From the NCBI RefSeq assembly GCF_018885265.1, contig NZ_CP076538.1, positions 6,980,001 through 7,044,000 of the forward strand: a stretch of DNA of 64,000 nucleotides. The letters are read 5' to 3'. The notes under the pieces were generated by a model. That model saw nothing but the letters and a program-made list of their open reading frames with translations. It had not been told where the DNA came from and searched no databases. Shown one piece after another: positions 41,003 through 50,561 of this stretch (its first letter is position 1; each line of letters begins with the position of its first letter). Position numbers and translations under genes: made by a program. This DNA is from Amycolatopsis aidingensis. GTDB lineage: Bacteria > Actinomycetota > Actinomycetes > Mycobacteriales > Pseudonocardiaceae.

Positions 41003-41915
41003 GCAGAAGATCGCGGTCGAGGTGGATGGCCGCAGGCTGACACTGTCCAACCTGGACAAGGTGCTGTACCCGGCCGAGGGGTTCACCAAGCGGGAGGTAC
41101 TGGACTACTACCGCCGGGTGGCCCCGGCGATCCTGCCACATCTCGCCGGGCGGGCGAGCACCTTCCTGCGGTATCCGGACGGTGTGGACGGACAGCAGTT
41201 CTACGAGAAGGACGTCTCCCGGCACGCGCCGGACTGGGTGCGCACCGCCCGGCTGGTCAACTCCGGCAGCCGGGGCGGCTCGGAGGTCAACCACCACCCG
41301 GTGATCGCGGATCTGCCCACCCTGATCTGGGCGGCCAACCTGGCCGCGCTGGAGCTGCACGTTCCGCAGTGGACGGTTGGTTCCCGCGGCGCGCGGCACA
41401 ATCCGGACCGGCTGGTGTTCGATCTCGACCCCGGCCCGCCCGCCACCGTGGTGGAGTGCTGCCGGGTCGCCGACCGGCTGCGCGAGGTACTGGCCGAGGA
41501 CGGTCTCACCGCGTACCCGAAAACCAGCGGTTCGAAGGGGCTTCAGGTCTACTGCGCGGTGCGGACCCGGCAGCCGGAACGCACCTCGGAATACGCCAGG
41601 GCGGTGGCCGAGTCGCTGGCGAGCGAGTCTCCAGGCGAGGTGGTGGCCAGGATGACCAAGGCGGTGCGGCCGGGCAAGGTGTTCATCGACTGGAGCCAGA
41701 ACAATCCCGCGAAGACCACCGTGGCGCCGTACTCGCTGCGCGGAAGGGAGCACCCGACGGTGTCCACCCCGGTCACCTGGGCGGAGGTGCGGAACTGCAC
41801 CTCGGTGGCGGACCTGACCTTCACCGCGGCCGAGGTGCCGGACCGCGTCGATCGCCTCGGCGACCTGTTCGGCGGGCTGACCGGGCAACGGATGACCCTG
41901 CCGAGGTCGCGCTGA
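40995..41915 (+). CDS. LigD-type primase-polymerase (non-homologous end-joining)
   Basis: This 306-residue AEP-family polymerase has LTLSNLDKVLYPAEGFTKREVLDYY at the start, the FLRYPDGVDGQQFYEKD block, the catalytic pair Asp143/Asp145 in VFDLDPG, the KTSGSKGLQVY nucleotide-binding segment, and KVFIDWSQNNPAKTTVAPYSLR with the third acid. It fills gaps with ribo- or deoxynucleotides during end joining. Its partner phosphoesterase gene overlaps it; no Ku gene is in the window. Confidence 0.93.
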   Translation: MPEQKIAVEVDGRRLTLSNLDKVLYPAEGFTKREVLDYYRRVAPAILPHLAGRASTFLRYPDGVDGQQFYEKDVSRHAPDWVRTARLVNSGSRGGSEVNHHPVIADLPTLIWAANLAALELHVPQWTVGSRGARHNPDRLVFDLDPGPPATVVECCRVADRLREVLAEDGLTAYPKTSGSKGLQVYCAVRTRQPERTSEYARAVAESLASESPGEVVARMTKAVRPGKVFIDWSQNNPAKTTVAPYSLRGREHPTVSTPVTWAEVRNCTSVADLTFTAAEVPDRVDRLGDLFGGLTGQRMTLPRSR

Positions 41916-41926
41916 ACACGAGGAAA

Positions 41927-41962
41927 GGCCGTGGCCCCCACGACGCTGGGGAGGCCACGGCC
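41927..41962. terminator. bidirectional terminator hairpin
   Basis: GGCCGTGGCC at 41927-41936 pairs with GGCCACGGCC at 41953-41962, with an inner CCCC/GGGG extension. It lies between the convergent polymerase and secreted-protein genes. Confidence 0.8.
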
Positions 41963-41979
41963 CTGGCTCTGCCGGTGAA

Positions 41980-42771
41980 TCAGCCGGTCACGTCGAGGTG
42001 TCCCGGCTGCGGGGTCGGCTGCGGGGCGTTGCCGTTCTCGTCCGCCTCGTCGCCGGGCAGGTCGTCGTCGCCGTCGTCCCCGTTGTCACCGTTGTCCCCG
42101 GGCTTGGTCGGCGAGGTCGTCTCGGAGGGCTCGCTCGGGCCGGTGGTCTCCGAGGGCTCGCTCGGCCCGGTCGTCTCGGAGGGCTCCTGGCCGCCCTGCT
42201 TCTTGGTGCAGGTTGCCGAGGAGATGTCCACCCTCTGCAGCTTGTCGAGCACCTTGACCGAGATGGCGGTGACGGTCAGCGAGCCGTCCTCGTTCTCGGT
42301 CTGCTTGTTCAGCGTGACGGTGGCCAGGCCCTCGACGCCGATCGTGGTGTTCGGCTTGATGTGCTCGCCGAGCGTGATCTTCTTGGGACCGATCTGCACG
42401 GTGGCCAGGGCGATCGAGCCGGTGAGGTCGTCGCACTTCGCGACGATCTTCTCCGCGGAGATGGGCAGGGCGGGCAGGTCGAGCTTCAGCTCGGCCACGC
42501 TGGCCTTGGCGTAGCCCTGCTCCGCCTCGGCGTTCAGCACACCGGTGTGCAGCAGCGGCATCTCGCCGGGCGGCAGGTCGGCGGCGACCAGCGACTCCTT
42601 CCCGGAACCGACCACGTGCGGCGTCTTCGGGATGGTGACCAGCTTGCTGGCCGCGATGGCGTAGGCGGAGTCCTCGGCCTCGGTGGCCGCCGCGTGCGGG
42701 GCCAGGCCGCCGACGAGCAGCAGGGACAGGGCACCGGCGCCGAGGGCGGCTGCGGTTCTCTTCTTGGACAA
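41980..42771 (-). CDS. secreted protein of the choice-of-anchor-P-like type
   Basis: This 263-residue exported protein starts at TTG 42771, with AAAGGTG eight bases upstream. A signal peptide (KKRTAAALGAGALSLLLVGGLAPHAAA) is followed by a beta-rich domain to about residue 190 containing two Cys (AKCDDL, SATC) likely to form a disulphide. A disordered tail has repeats of PSETTGPSE and acidic Asp/Gly stretches. It resembles actinobacterial choice-of-anchor-P proteins; function unknown. Confidence 0.75.
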   Translation of the reverse strand: MSKKRTAAALGAGALSLLLVGGLAPHAAATEAEDSAYAIAASKLVTIPKTPHVVGSGKESLVAADLPPGEMPLLHTGVLNAEAEQGYAKASVAELKLDLPALPISAEKIVAKCDDLTGSIALATVQIGPKKITLGEHIKPNTTIGVEGLATVTLNKQTENEDGSLTVTAISVKVLDKLQRVDISSATCTKKQGGQEPSETTGPSEPSETTGPSEPSETTSPTKPGDNGDNGDDGDDDLPGDEADENGNAPQPTPQPGHLDVTG

Positions 42772-42844
42772 CGGGGTTCACCTTTCGGGGGTTGAGCGAA
42801 CAAACCGTGCGTGCGTTACTTCGGGGGCAACCACCGCTCGGTGC

Positions 42845-43681
42845 TCAGGCGACGTTGACGATCGTGCCGAGCGGCAGTTTGACGAGGCGGTCCAGGGCTT
42901 CCTTGGTCACCCGGATGCACCCGTCGCTGTTGGCCTTGCCGACAAAACTGTTGTCCGGCCAGGTGTGGATACCGACCGTCCCTGGGCCGCCGCCGAAGGT
43001 CTCGTGTGAGTCCGAGTGGCTGCTCAGCGGCAGAACGATCGGGCTGTAGGTGTTCTCGGTCTCGGCGATCGAGGCGATGATGAAGGCTCGCCCCTTCGGC
43101 GTGGGGTACTCGGGTTTGCCGATCCCCACCTTCCACTCGCCGATCTGCTCGTCGCCCTTGGTGATCCGCAGCTGGTAGGCGGCAAGGTCGACGTGCACGA
43201 TGTAGTCGTTGTTGGCGGACTCGACGGTGCCCTCGGGTACGTGCACCCAGCCCGCCGAGGTGTTCGGCCGGGACGGCAGCAGGATCTGCGCCCAGTCGCC
43301 CTGCCGCTCGATCACCGGCACCCAGGTCGGCGACTCGATCTGTTTCACCGGCAGCCGGGCGATCGGGTCACTGCCCGCGGCGGCGTAGACGACGAGTTCG
43401 TCCTCGGGGTGAATCACCTCACCGGCGACCGCCTCGTTCGGGCGCGGGTCCTCGGGCGCGTCCGGCACCTTGCCGTAGGTGGTGGCCTCGGGCAGCGCGG
43501 CGATCTCCTCAGCGCTCAGCGCCTGGGGCGCGCCGGGCACCTCCTCGCCACCACAGGCCGAGGTCAGCAAGGTCAGCAGGGCAATGGCACCGACCGCGAG
43601 CAGTCGCTTGGCGAAGCCTCCTCGGCGGGGATGACGAATACCGCCGATCGGGTGGTTCTGAAACTCAGCGGGTCTTTCCAT
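42845..43681 (-). CDS. L,D-transpeptidase lipoprotein (SH3-like plus YkuD domain)
   Basis: This 278-residue protein has a signal segment with lipobox LTSAC (Cys43), an SH3-like wall-binding region (PIARLPVKQIESPTWVPVIERQGDWAQI) and a YkuD catalytic domain with IHTWPDN and SDGCIRV, placing the nucleophile Cys at about 255. The usual His before GC is Asp here, seen in some family members. It is smaller than the Ig-type transpeptidase at 2994-4148 and belongs to another subclass. Confidence 0.9.
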   Translation of the reverse strand: MERPAEFQNHPIGGIRHPRRGGFAKRLLAVGAIALLTLLTSACGGEEVPGAPQALSAEEIAALPEATTYGKVPDAPEDPRPNEAVAGEVIHPEDELVVYAAAGSDPIARLPVKQIESPTWVPVIERQGDWAQILLPSRPNTSAGWVHVPEGTVESANNDYIVHVDLAAYQLRITKGDEQIGEWKVGIGKPEYPTPKGRAFIIASIAETENTYSPIVLPLSSHSDSHETFGGGPGTVGIHTWPDNSFVGKANSDGCIRVTKEALDRLVKLPLGTIVNVA

Positions 43682-44080
43682 CAATCACGTCCTGAACGTC
43701 GATCATGCGGAAGGGAGGACGGCATTAAAGCAAAGCCGGATTCCGCGGCAGCACTTGGGGGTACGTGCTGTACCGGATCGTGATCTGGGCCGACCACAAG
43801 GCACACCAACACATCTAGACCACTAAGGACAGCGCGTGGCCTTAACAGCGCCCCCGCCGCGCCGTCAACCAATTCGTTCTGCCACCCGCACCTAACACAC
43901 GGCGATCAGCAGCAAAAAACTGTCATAAACAGCACAGTGGTGCGGCGTAACAATTCACCCTTCTGAGTAGTCTTGACAAAACGAAAAAGACAAACCAACC
44001 CTCGAGGACCTCCGGTCCCCGTGCACGAGCGCCCGCCGCGTCCGACCATGGCAGGGCAGTCATCGGACAGGAGGAGCCGG
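43682..44080. other. divergent promoter region, no gene seen
   Basis: These 399 bp between the L,D-transpeptidase and universal stress genes are clearly less GC-rich than their surroundings, notably 43890-44000. A TTGACA lies at 43973-43978, but no convincing -10 follows it. No reading frame looks like a gene. Confidence 0.5.
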
Positions 44081-44989
44081 ATGGGAACGGCACATCCCGG
44101 CAACGCCCCGGTTGTGGCCGGGGTGGACGGTTCGGAGCGGGCGCTCGCGGCGGTCCGCTGGGCCGCGCTGACCGCGGCCCGCCAGCACGCGCCACTGGAG
44201 CTGGTGCACGCGGCCGGCTACCCGGACCTCTACGTGGGTGCCGCCGCACCGCCGTCGGAGGTGCTCCAGCAACAGTTGCGGGAGCAGGGTGAGGACGCAC
44301 TGTCCACGGCCGAGCGCCATGCCGAGGACGCGGCCGGGATCAGGGCCCGGACCAGGCTGGAGACCGACGCACCGGTTCCGTTGCTGCTCAGGGCGTCCGA
44401 GGCCGCGCGGATGGTGGTGCTCGGCACCAGCGGGCACGGTGGCTTCGTCGGCCTGTTGCTCGGTTCGACCACGGTCGCGCTGGCTACCCACGCGCACTGC
44501 CCGGTGGTCTCCGTGCACGGCGACCCACCGGAGACCGGGCCGGTCGTGGTCGGGGTGGATGGCAGCGAGCTCAGCGAGCAGGCCACCGGACATGCCTTCG
44601 AGCAGGCCTCGCTACGCGGTGCCGAGCTGGTGGCCGTGCACACCTGGAGCGATGCCGACACCGATGTCGTGTTCAGCGCCGCCCGGATGGAGTTCGAGTG
44701 GGAGCCGGTCGAGGACGCCGAGCGCAGGGTGCTGGCCGAGCGGCTGGCAGGCTGGCAGGCGGAGTACCCGGATGTGGTGGTGCACAAGGTCGTCGCCAAG
44801 GACCGGCCACGCCACCAGCTACTGGAGTGGGGTGAGGTGGCGCGGTTGCTGGTGGTCGGCAGCCGCGGCCGCGGCGGGTTCCGCGGCCTGCTGCTCGGGT
44901 CCACCAGCCAGGCACTGATCCACCACGCGACCTGCCCGGTCATGGTCGTGCGGCCCGAGCACGGGTACCCAGATGGGGGTGGTGGCTAG
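44081..44989 (+). CDS. universal stress protein, two Usp domains
   Basis: This 302-residue protein has two tandem Usp domains. Both carry the ATP-binding loop G-x2-G-x9-G-S/T: GTSGHGGFVGLLLGSTT in the first and GSRGRGGFRGLLLGSTSQ in the second. Strands VVAGVDGSERAL and VVVGVDGSELSE open each half. The ATG at 44081 follows AGGAGGAG. Tandem Usp proteins respond to hypoxia or dormancy in actinobacteria. Confidence 0.93.
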   Translation: MGTAHPGNAPVVAGVDGSERALAAVRWAALTAARQHAPLELVHAAGYPDLYVGAAAPPSEVLQQQLREQGEDALSTAERHAEDAAGIRARTRLETDAPVPLLLRASEAARMVVLGTSGHGGFVGLLLGSTTVALATHAHCPVVSVHGDPPETGPVVVGVDGSELSEQATGHAFEQASLRGAELVAVHTWSDADTDVVFSAARMEFEWEPVEDAERRVLAERLAGWQAEYPDVVVHKVVAKDRPRHQLLEWGEVARLLVVGSRGRGGFRGLLLGSTSQALIHHATCPVMVVRPEHGYPDGGGG

Positions 44990-45038
44990 CCTGGCCAGGG
45001 CCGACGATCCAGGCACCAGCACGCACACGGGAGACGAG

Positions 45039-46754
45039 ATGACTGCGGCGAGCACGAGTATGCAGGCTTTCCAGGCCGCGCGGGAGTTCCTGCTGCGCAA
45101 CCGGGAGGACTATCCGACGGCCTACCGTGACTTCCGCTGGCCGGAGCTAGGCGAGTTCAACTGGGCGATCGACTGGTTCGGCCACCTGGCGAGTGATCCC
45201 GGCAGCGCGGACACCACCGCACTGTGGATCGTCGAGGAGGACGGCTCCGAGGGCAGGTGGACCTTCGCCGAACTGGCGTACCGCAGCGACCAGGTGGCCT
45301 GCTGGCTGCGCGGGCACGGGGTGCGGCGCGGCGACCGGATCATCCTGATGCTGGGCAACCAGGTGGAGCTGTGGGAGACCCTGCTCGCCGCGATGAAGCT
45401 GGGCGCCGTGGTGATCCCGGCGACCACCCTGCTCGCACCCGCGGACCTGACCGACCGGGTGCGGCGCGGCAACGCGCGGCATGTGGTGGTGGGTTCGGCC
45501 GACACCGGCAAGTTCGCCGAGGTGGCAGGCGACTACACGCGGATCGCGGTTGGCGAGCCGGTGCACGGCTGGCTGCACTACGCCGAGGCCTACACCGCGC
45601 CCGGCGAGTTCCATCCGGACGCGCCCACCAGGGCGAACGATCCCTTCCTGCTGTACTTCACCTCCGGGACCACGGCGCAGCCGAAGCTGGTCGAGCACAC
45701 GCACGCGTCCTATCCGGTCGGTCATCTGTCCACGATGTTCTGGATCGGGCTGGAACCAGGGGACGTGCACCTGAACATCTCCTCCCCCGGCTGGGCCAAG
45801 CACGCCTGGAGCAACGTGTTCGCCCCGTGGAACGCGGGCGCGACGGTGTTCATCCACAACTACTCCCGGTTCGACGCGAACCGGTTGCTGTCCGAAATGG
45901 ACCGGTGCGGGGTGACCAGCTTCTGCGCCCCGCCGACGGTGTGGCGGATGCTGATCCAGGCCGACCTCGGCTCGCTGCGCACCCCGCCCGCGAAGGTGGT
46001 CGGCGCGGGCGAGCCGCTCAACCCCGAGGTGATCGAGCAGGTGCGCAAGGCATGGGGGATCACCATCCGGGACGGCTACGGCCAGACCGAGACCACCGTG
46101 CAGGTCGCCAACACCCCCGGCCAGCCGATCAAGCCAGGGTCGATGGGGCGCCCGACGCCGGGCTACGTGATCACCCTGGTCGATCCGGCGACCGGGGAAC
46201 CCGGCCCGGACGGCGAGATCTGCATCGACCTCGCGCACCGGCCGCTCGGCCTGATGGTCGGCTATCACGGGGACGAGGAGCGCAACGCCGAGGTGATGCG
46301 GGACGGCTACTACCACACCGGGGACGTCGGCTCCCGGGACGAGCAGGGCTACATCACCTACGTCGGCCGTACCGACGACGTGTTCAAGGCCTCGGACTAC
46401 CGGATCTCGCCGTTCGAGCTGGAGAGCGTGCTGCTGGAGCACGATGCGGTGGCCGAGGCCGCCGTGGTGCCTGCCCCGGACGAGCTGCGGCTGGCGGTGC
46501 CGAAGGCCTATGTGGTGCTGGCCGCGGGCTGGGCCGCCGACGAGTCCACCGCGGAGGCGATCCTGCGGTACGCCCGCGAGCACCTCGCACCGTACAAGCG
46601 GATCCGCAGGCTGGAGTTCGCCGAGCTGCCGAAGACGATCTCCGGCAAGATCCGCAGGGTCGAGCTGCGCGCCCGCGAGCAGGACCAGGAAACGGCCGGG
46701 CGGCGCGCGGGCGCGGAGTGGCGGGACGACCAGTTCCCCGGCCTGCGCGGGTGA
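45039..46754 (+). CDS. AMP-binding acyl-CoA synthetase
   Basis: This 571-residue adenylate-forming enzyme has the P-loop YFTSGTTAQPKLVEHTHASY, GAGEPLNPEV, motif GYGQTETT, the hinge GRTDDVFKASDYRISPFELE and the C-terminal catalytic Lys in LPKTISGKIRRVEL. It matches acetyl/medium-chain acyl-CoA synthetases. It would activate a carboxylic acid as acyl-AMP then acyl-CoA. The chain length of the substrate is not readable. It follows the stress-protein gene by 49 bp. Confidence 0.9.
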   Translation: MTAASTSMQAFQAAREFLLRNREDYPTAYRDFRWPELGEFNWAIDWFGHLASDPGSADTTALWIVEEDGSEGRWTFAELAYRSDQVACWLRGHGVRRGDRIILMLGNQVELWETLLAAMKLGAVVIPATTLLAPADLTDRVRRGNARHVVVGSADTGKFAEVAGDYTRIAVGEPVHGWLHYAEAYTAPGEFHPDAPTRANDPFLLYFTSGTTAQPKLVEHTHASYPVGHLSTMFWIGLEPGDVHLNISSPGWAKHAWSNVFAPWNAGATVFIHNYSRFDANRLLSEMDRCGVTSFCAPPTVWRMLIQADLGSLRTPPAKVVGAGEPLNPEVIEQVRKAWGITIRDGYGQTETTVQVANTPGQPIKPGSMGRPTPGYVITLVDPATGEPGPDGEICIDLAHRPLGLMVGYHGDEERNAEVMRDGYYHTGDVGSRDEQGYITYVGRTDDVFKASDYRISPFELESVLLEHDAVAEAAVVPAPDELRLAVPKAYVVLAAGWAADESTAEAILRYAREHLAPYKRIRRLEFAELPKTISGKIRRVELRAREQDQETAGRRAGAEWRDDQFPGLRG

Positions 46755-46782
46755 CCAGCCCCGGCCCGCGGCGGCCCTGCGC

Positions 46783-48138
46783 TCAACCCAGCTTGCCGAG
46801 CGCATCCTCGATCGCCCGGTGGAAGGTGGGGTAGGCGAAGATCATCTGCCGGAGCCGCTCGACCGGCAGCTGGGCGTGCACCGCCACGGCGAGCCCGGAC
46901 AGGATCTCCCCGCCTGCCGGGCCGACCGCGGTGGCGCCGACCAGGAAGCCGAGTTCCGCGTCCTCCACCAGCTTGATCAGACCCTCGTTGCCCGCCTTGT
47001 GGATCCAGCCCCGAGCGGAGCTCGGCAGCTCGGCCACGGCGGTGCGCACCGGGATGTCCCGCTCGCGGGCCTCCCGCTCGGTCAGCCCGACCGCGCCGAC
47101 CTCCGGATCGGTGAAGGTCACCCGCGGCACCGCGTGGTACTCCGCGCTCTTGCCGTCCTGGCCGAGAATGGACCGGACCGCGATCCCCGCCTGGTACATG
47201 GACATATGCGTGAAGGCGCCCTTGCCGGTCATATCGCCGATCGCGTAGACGCCATCGGCGACCCGCATGTGCCCGTCCGGCTCGAGGAACCTGCCCTCGG
47301 TGTCCAGTCCGATGGAGTCCAGGCCGAGGCCGGCGAGATCGGTGCGGCGGCCGGTGGCCACCAGCAGCCGCTCGGCCCGCAGCTCGCGGTCCGGCAGGGT
47401 GACGGTGAACGCCTCGCCGTCGTGCCGCACCGCCTGCGCGCCCACCCCGGTGTGCACGCCGATGCCCTCGGCGGTGAACACCCCGGTGACCACCTCCGCC
47501 GCCTCCGGTTCCTCCGCCGGCAGCAGGTGGTCGGCCAGCTCCACCACATCCACCGTGGAGCCGAACCGGGCAAACGCTTGCGCCAGCTCAAGGCCGATCG
47601 CGCCGCCACCCAGCACGATCAGTGACCCTGGTGCCTGCTCCGCCTGCAGCGCCTCGCGGTTGGTCCAGAACGGGGTGCCTGCCAGGCCCTCGACCGGTGG
47701 GATCGCGGGGTCGGTCCCGGTGTTCAGCACGATCGCCTTCGCGGCGGTGAACTCCTGTCCCTCGACCGCCACCCGGCCCGGCCCGGTGATCTTCGCCCGG
47801 CCCCGGACGAACCGGCCGCCGGTGGCGGTGAAGCGTTCCACGGCCACCTGGTCGTCCCAGTCGGTGGTGGCCTCCTCCCGGATACGCTTGGCCACCGGGG
47901 TGAAGTCCGGCCGTACCTCGGTCGCGCCGGCCAGCGCCGGTACCCGCCGCGCCTCGGCGAGCGCGTCGGCGGCCCGGACCATCATCTTGCTCGGCACGCA
48001 TCCGTAGTAGGGGCACTCGCCACCGACCAGCCGGGACTCGATGCCCACCACGGATAATCCGGCCTCGGCCAGCTGCGCGGCGACGGCCTCACCGCCAGGA
48101 CCCATCCCCACGACGACGACATCGACTGCCTCGGACAT
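46783..48138 (-). CDS. FAD-dependent pyridine nucleotide-disulphide oxidoreductase
   Basis: This 451-residue protein has the FAD loop GMGPGGEAVAAQLAEAG, the redox disulphide GGECPYYGCVPSK (CxxxxC), the NAD(P) loop VLGGGAIGLELAQAFARFG, VYAIGDMTGKGAFTH and the C-terminal dimerisation domain with AYPTFHRAIEDAL including the His. It is closest to mercuric-reductase/LPD-like reductases of unassigned substrate. ATG at 48138. Confidence 0.9.
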   Translation of the reverse strand: MSEAVDVVVVGMGPGGEAVAAQLAEAGLSVVGIESRLVGGECPYYGCVPSKMMVRAADALAEARRVPALAGATEVRPDFTPVAKRIREEATTDWDDQVAVERFTATGGRFVRGRAKITGPGRVAVEGQEFTAAKAIVLNTGTDPAIPPVEGLAGTPFWTNREALQAEQAPGSLIVLGGGAIGLELAQAFARFGSTVDVVELADHLLPAEEPEAAEVVTGVFTAEGIGVHTGVGAQAVRHDGEAFTVTLPDRELRAERLLVATGRRTDLAGLGLDSIGLDTEGRFLEPDGHMRVADGVYAIGDMTGKGAFTHMSMYQAGIAVRSILGQDGKSAEYHAVPRVTFTDPEVGAVGLTEREARERDIPVRTAVAELPSSARGWIHKAGNEGLIKLVEDAELGFLVGATAVGPAGGEILSGLAVAVHAQLPVERLRQMIFAYPTFHRAIEDALGKLG

Positions 48139-48322
48139 GGCGCGCCTCATCTCAGTGTCTGTTCCTGCACTCAGGCTCTCAGTCTGTTCCTTACCCGATG
48201 TCCCATGCTGTCACCCGACCGGCGTCATCGCAGACCCTAGGTGTACACGTCATGACGGTTCGCATTGTCTCGCGCGCCTGCCAGACCCGACACTGGATGG
48301 GCGAACCGGAGAGGGGTACGGC

Positions 48323-48670
48323 ATGTTGCGTGCGGTGTGGAACGGGGTGGTGCTGGCCGAGACGCCACGCACCGTCCGGCTGGAGGGCAGGCACTACTTC
48401 CCGCCGGAGTCACTCAACCGCGAGTTCTTCGCCGAGAGCGGGACCAGGACGCTCTGCCCGTGGAAGGGCGTAGCCAGCTACTACACGCTGGTCTGCCCCG
48501 AAGCGGCCAGCCCGAACGCCGCCTGGCGGTACCGCCATCCCACCCCGCTGGCCTACCGCATCAAGAACCATGTGGCGTTCAACGCGGAGGTCACCATCCA
48601 TGGCGGACGCGAGCCCGCGCGGAGCTGGGTTCGGCGGCTGCTGGACCGGTTGCGCGGCGCGCGGGTCTGA
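48323..48670 (+). CDS. DUF427 family protein
   Basis: This 115-residue single-domain protein has the DUF427 features VWNGVVLAETPRTVRLEGRHYFPPESL, LCPWKGVASYYTL and an AWRY-x-x-PTPLAYRIKNHVAF segment. The C-terminal extension is basic. The family has a beta-barrel-like fold, and its function is not established. GAGAGG precedes the ATG. Confidence 0.9.
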   Translation: MLRAVWNGVVLAETPRTVRLEGRHYFPPESLNREFFAESGTRTLCPWKGVASYYTLVCPEAASPNAAWRYRHPTPLAYRIKNHVAFNAEVTIHGGREPARSWVRRLLDRLRGARV

Positions 48671-48692
48671 ACCGCGGCCGGTTCCGGCCCGG

Positions 48693-49328
48693 TCAGCAGG
48701 CGGCTTCGGCGAGTGCGACCCGGTCCCGCCCCTCCCCCTTTGCCCGCGACAGGGCGTCGTCGGCCTGCCGGAGCAAATCGGTGAGGTCCTCGTCGGCGGC
48801 CGCATGCACGGCGACGCCGATCGAGGCCGTGAGCCCGGCCAGCATCACCTGCTGCCCGCTGGGCGAGCGGATGCCGACCGCCTTCTCCCTGACCCTGATC
48901 CGGATGCGGTGCGCCGCCGCCAGCCCGAACTGCGACCCGGCAGCGGGCAACAGGATGAGGAACCGGTCGGACCGGTGACCGCCGGCGCTCTCGAACCGGC
49001 CGACCAGGTCGATCGCGCGCACCTCGGCCGTGAGCACTCCGGCCATGGCCTCCAGGACCAGATCACCGGCCTGGTGACCGTATGCGTCATTGACCGCCTC
49101 GAACCGATCGAAGTCGAGTAGCAGCAACGCCGCGGCCTGACCGCCCAGCCCGCGGAGCACCCCCGCCGCGTACTCGTCCCAGTTTCCTCTCTCCAGCAGC
49201 CCTGCCAGCGCTTCCGGACGCGGTACCAGCGGAGAACCTCCCCCGGACCCCCAGGACCGGGGGTGGTGGCTCGCACTCGCGTACAGCGTCCGACCGCTAT
49301 ACTCCTTCACGTCAGTGGAGCTGCTCAC
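48693..49328 (-). CDS. degenerate GGDEF-domain protein
   Basis: This 211-residue protein has the diguanylate-cyclase fold: LLLLDFDRFEAVNDAYGHQAGDLVLEAMAGVL with the usual D-x-D-x-F and GH-x-x-GD motifs, and TASIGVAVHAAADEDLTDLLRQADDALSRAKGEGRDRV. The active-site GGDEF is replaced by GGHRSDRF at residues 116-123, so cyclase activity is unlikely. It may be a GTP or c-di-GMP sensor. GTG start at 49328; divergent from the EspR-like gene. Confidence 0.85.
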   Translation of the reverse strand: MSSSTDVKEYSGRTLYASASHHPRSWGSGGGSPLVPRPEALAGLLERGNWDEYAAGVLRGLGGQAAALLLLDFDRFEAVNDAYGHQAGDLVLEAMAGVLTAEVRAIDLVGRFESAGGHRSDRFLILLPAAGSQFGLAAAHRIRIRVREKAVGIRSPSGQQVMLAGLTASIGVAVHAAADEDLTDLLRQADDALSRAKGEGRDRVALAEAAC

Positions 49329-49435
49329 GTGTGGAGCCTAGACTGACAATGCGGACGTTTCAACTGAGGACGAAGACATCGTTCGCGCAGGCGTTTCCGA
49401 TAGTGGAAGCGCGACCGGGCCATGGGGAGGTCACG

Positions 49436-49906
49436 ATGGTCGAGCAGGCAGATCGGGCGCAGCCGCAACGGAGCCTGGCCGACAAGCTCAACCACCTGTT
49501 CCAGAACAAGACGCCGCGGGACGGCGAGGAGTACAGCAATGAACAGGTGGCGGCGGCCATCAGTGCGCAGGGCGACGTGAAGATCTCCCAGAGCTACATC
49601 TGGCAGCTGCGGAAGTCGAAGAAGGACAACCCGACCTTCAAGCACCTGCAGGCGCTGGCCGGGTTCTTCGGCGTGCCGGTGAGCTACTTCTTCGACGACG
49701 AGGTGACCGACCGGGTCGACCAGCAGCTGGAGTCGCTGAAGTGCGAGCAGGCCCGGCTGAACGAGATCGCGGCCGGGAGCGAGGCGCAGCTGATGGCCAT
49801 GCGCGCGGGCGAGTTGTCCCCCGGCCGCAGGCGGCTGGTGATGGAGCTGCTCGACGTGGTGTATCGCGAGGAACAGGCCGGAAAGTCTGATCCGCCGAAC
49901 GGGTGA
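49436..49906 (+). CDS. EspR-like XRE transcriptional regulator
   Basis: This 156-residue protein has LADKLNHLFQNKTPRDGEEYSNEQVAAAISAQ, then the recognition helix ISQSYIWQLRKSKKDNPTFKHLQALAGFFGVPVSYFFDD, and a helical dimerisation tail. The order and the SYFFDDE element match mycobacterial EspR. The ATG at 49436 follows GGGGAGG. It opens a four-gene plus-strand module with ImmA/IrrE, a membrane protein and a monooxygenase. Confidence 0.9.
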   Translation: MVEQADRAQPQRSLADKLNHLFQNKTPRDGEEYSNEQVAAAISAQGDVKISQSYIWQLRKSKKDNPTFKHLQALAGFFGVPVSYFFDDEVTDRVDQQLESLKCEQARLNEIAAGSEAQLMAMRAGELSPGRRRLVMELLDVVYREEQAGKSDPPNG

Positions 49907-50002
49907 CACTCGAATGCGCGTGCCGAAGTGGGCGGGTGGATCGCTACGGTTCCAGGGATGCGGCGGAAGAACCGACCCACCTGCCGGCCGGGGTGCTGAC
50001 TG

Positions 50003-50554
50003 GTGCGCGAGCGAGAACTACGCCGCCGGTGCAGGCGGCTGCTGAAGGAGCTGGACATCCGGCCGCCCCTGGACGTCGCCGAGCTGTGCCGGCGCGTCGG
50101 GCAGCAGCGCGGTAAGCCGATCCGGCTGATCCCGCACCCGATCCCGGTACCCGGCCCGTTCGGCGTGTGGGTCACCACGCCGCGGGCCGACTACATCCTG
50201 TACCAGCAGGAGACCAGCAAGGCACACCAGGGACACATCATCCTGCACGAGCTCGGGCACATCCTGGCAGGTCACCACAGCGACCAGCTGGACGACTCGC
50301 TGCTGACCGAGCTGTACCCCGACCCCGAGCGGGACGACCTGAGCAGTCGCTACCCCGATCTCGCGCCGGAGGCTGTGCGCAGCGCGCTGCGCCGGACCTC
50401 ATACGACACCGAGCACGAGCGCGAGGCCGAGACGGTGGCCACGATCATCCTGGAATGGGCCTCGGTGCTGGACCGGGTGGCGCCACCGTCCTCGCAGGAG
50501 GCGGCCGCGCAGCGGATGGAGACCGCGCTCGGCGACCGGCTCGGCTGGTTGTGA
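50003..50554 (+). CDS. ImmA/IrrE family metallopeptidase
   Basis: This 183-residue cytosolic zinc protease has HELGH at residues 82-86, flanked by the usual hydrophobic strand HIIL, and a downstream Glu-rich helix EHEREAETVATIILEW supplying the third ligand. ImmA/IrrE proteases cleave XRE-type repressors, so the preceding EspR-like protein is a natural substrate. GTG start at 50003. Confidence 0.88.
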   Translation: MRERELRRRCRRLLKELDIRPPLDVAELCRRVGQQRGKPIRLIPHPIPVPGPFGVWVTTPRADYILYQQETSKAHQGHIILHELGHILAGHHSDQLDDSLLTELYPDPERDDLSSRYPDLAPEAVRSALRRTSYDTEHEREAETVATIILEWASVLDRVAPPSSQEAAAQRMETALGDRLGWL

Positions 50555-50561
50555 TCGCCAG

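Noticed and set aside
43973..43978. TTGACA as a sigma-70-like promoter for the universal stress gene
   Set aside because: No matching -10 hexamer at 16-19 bp; too weak to list as a promoter.
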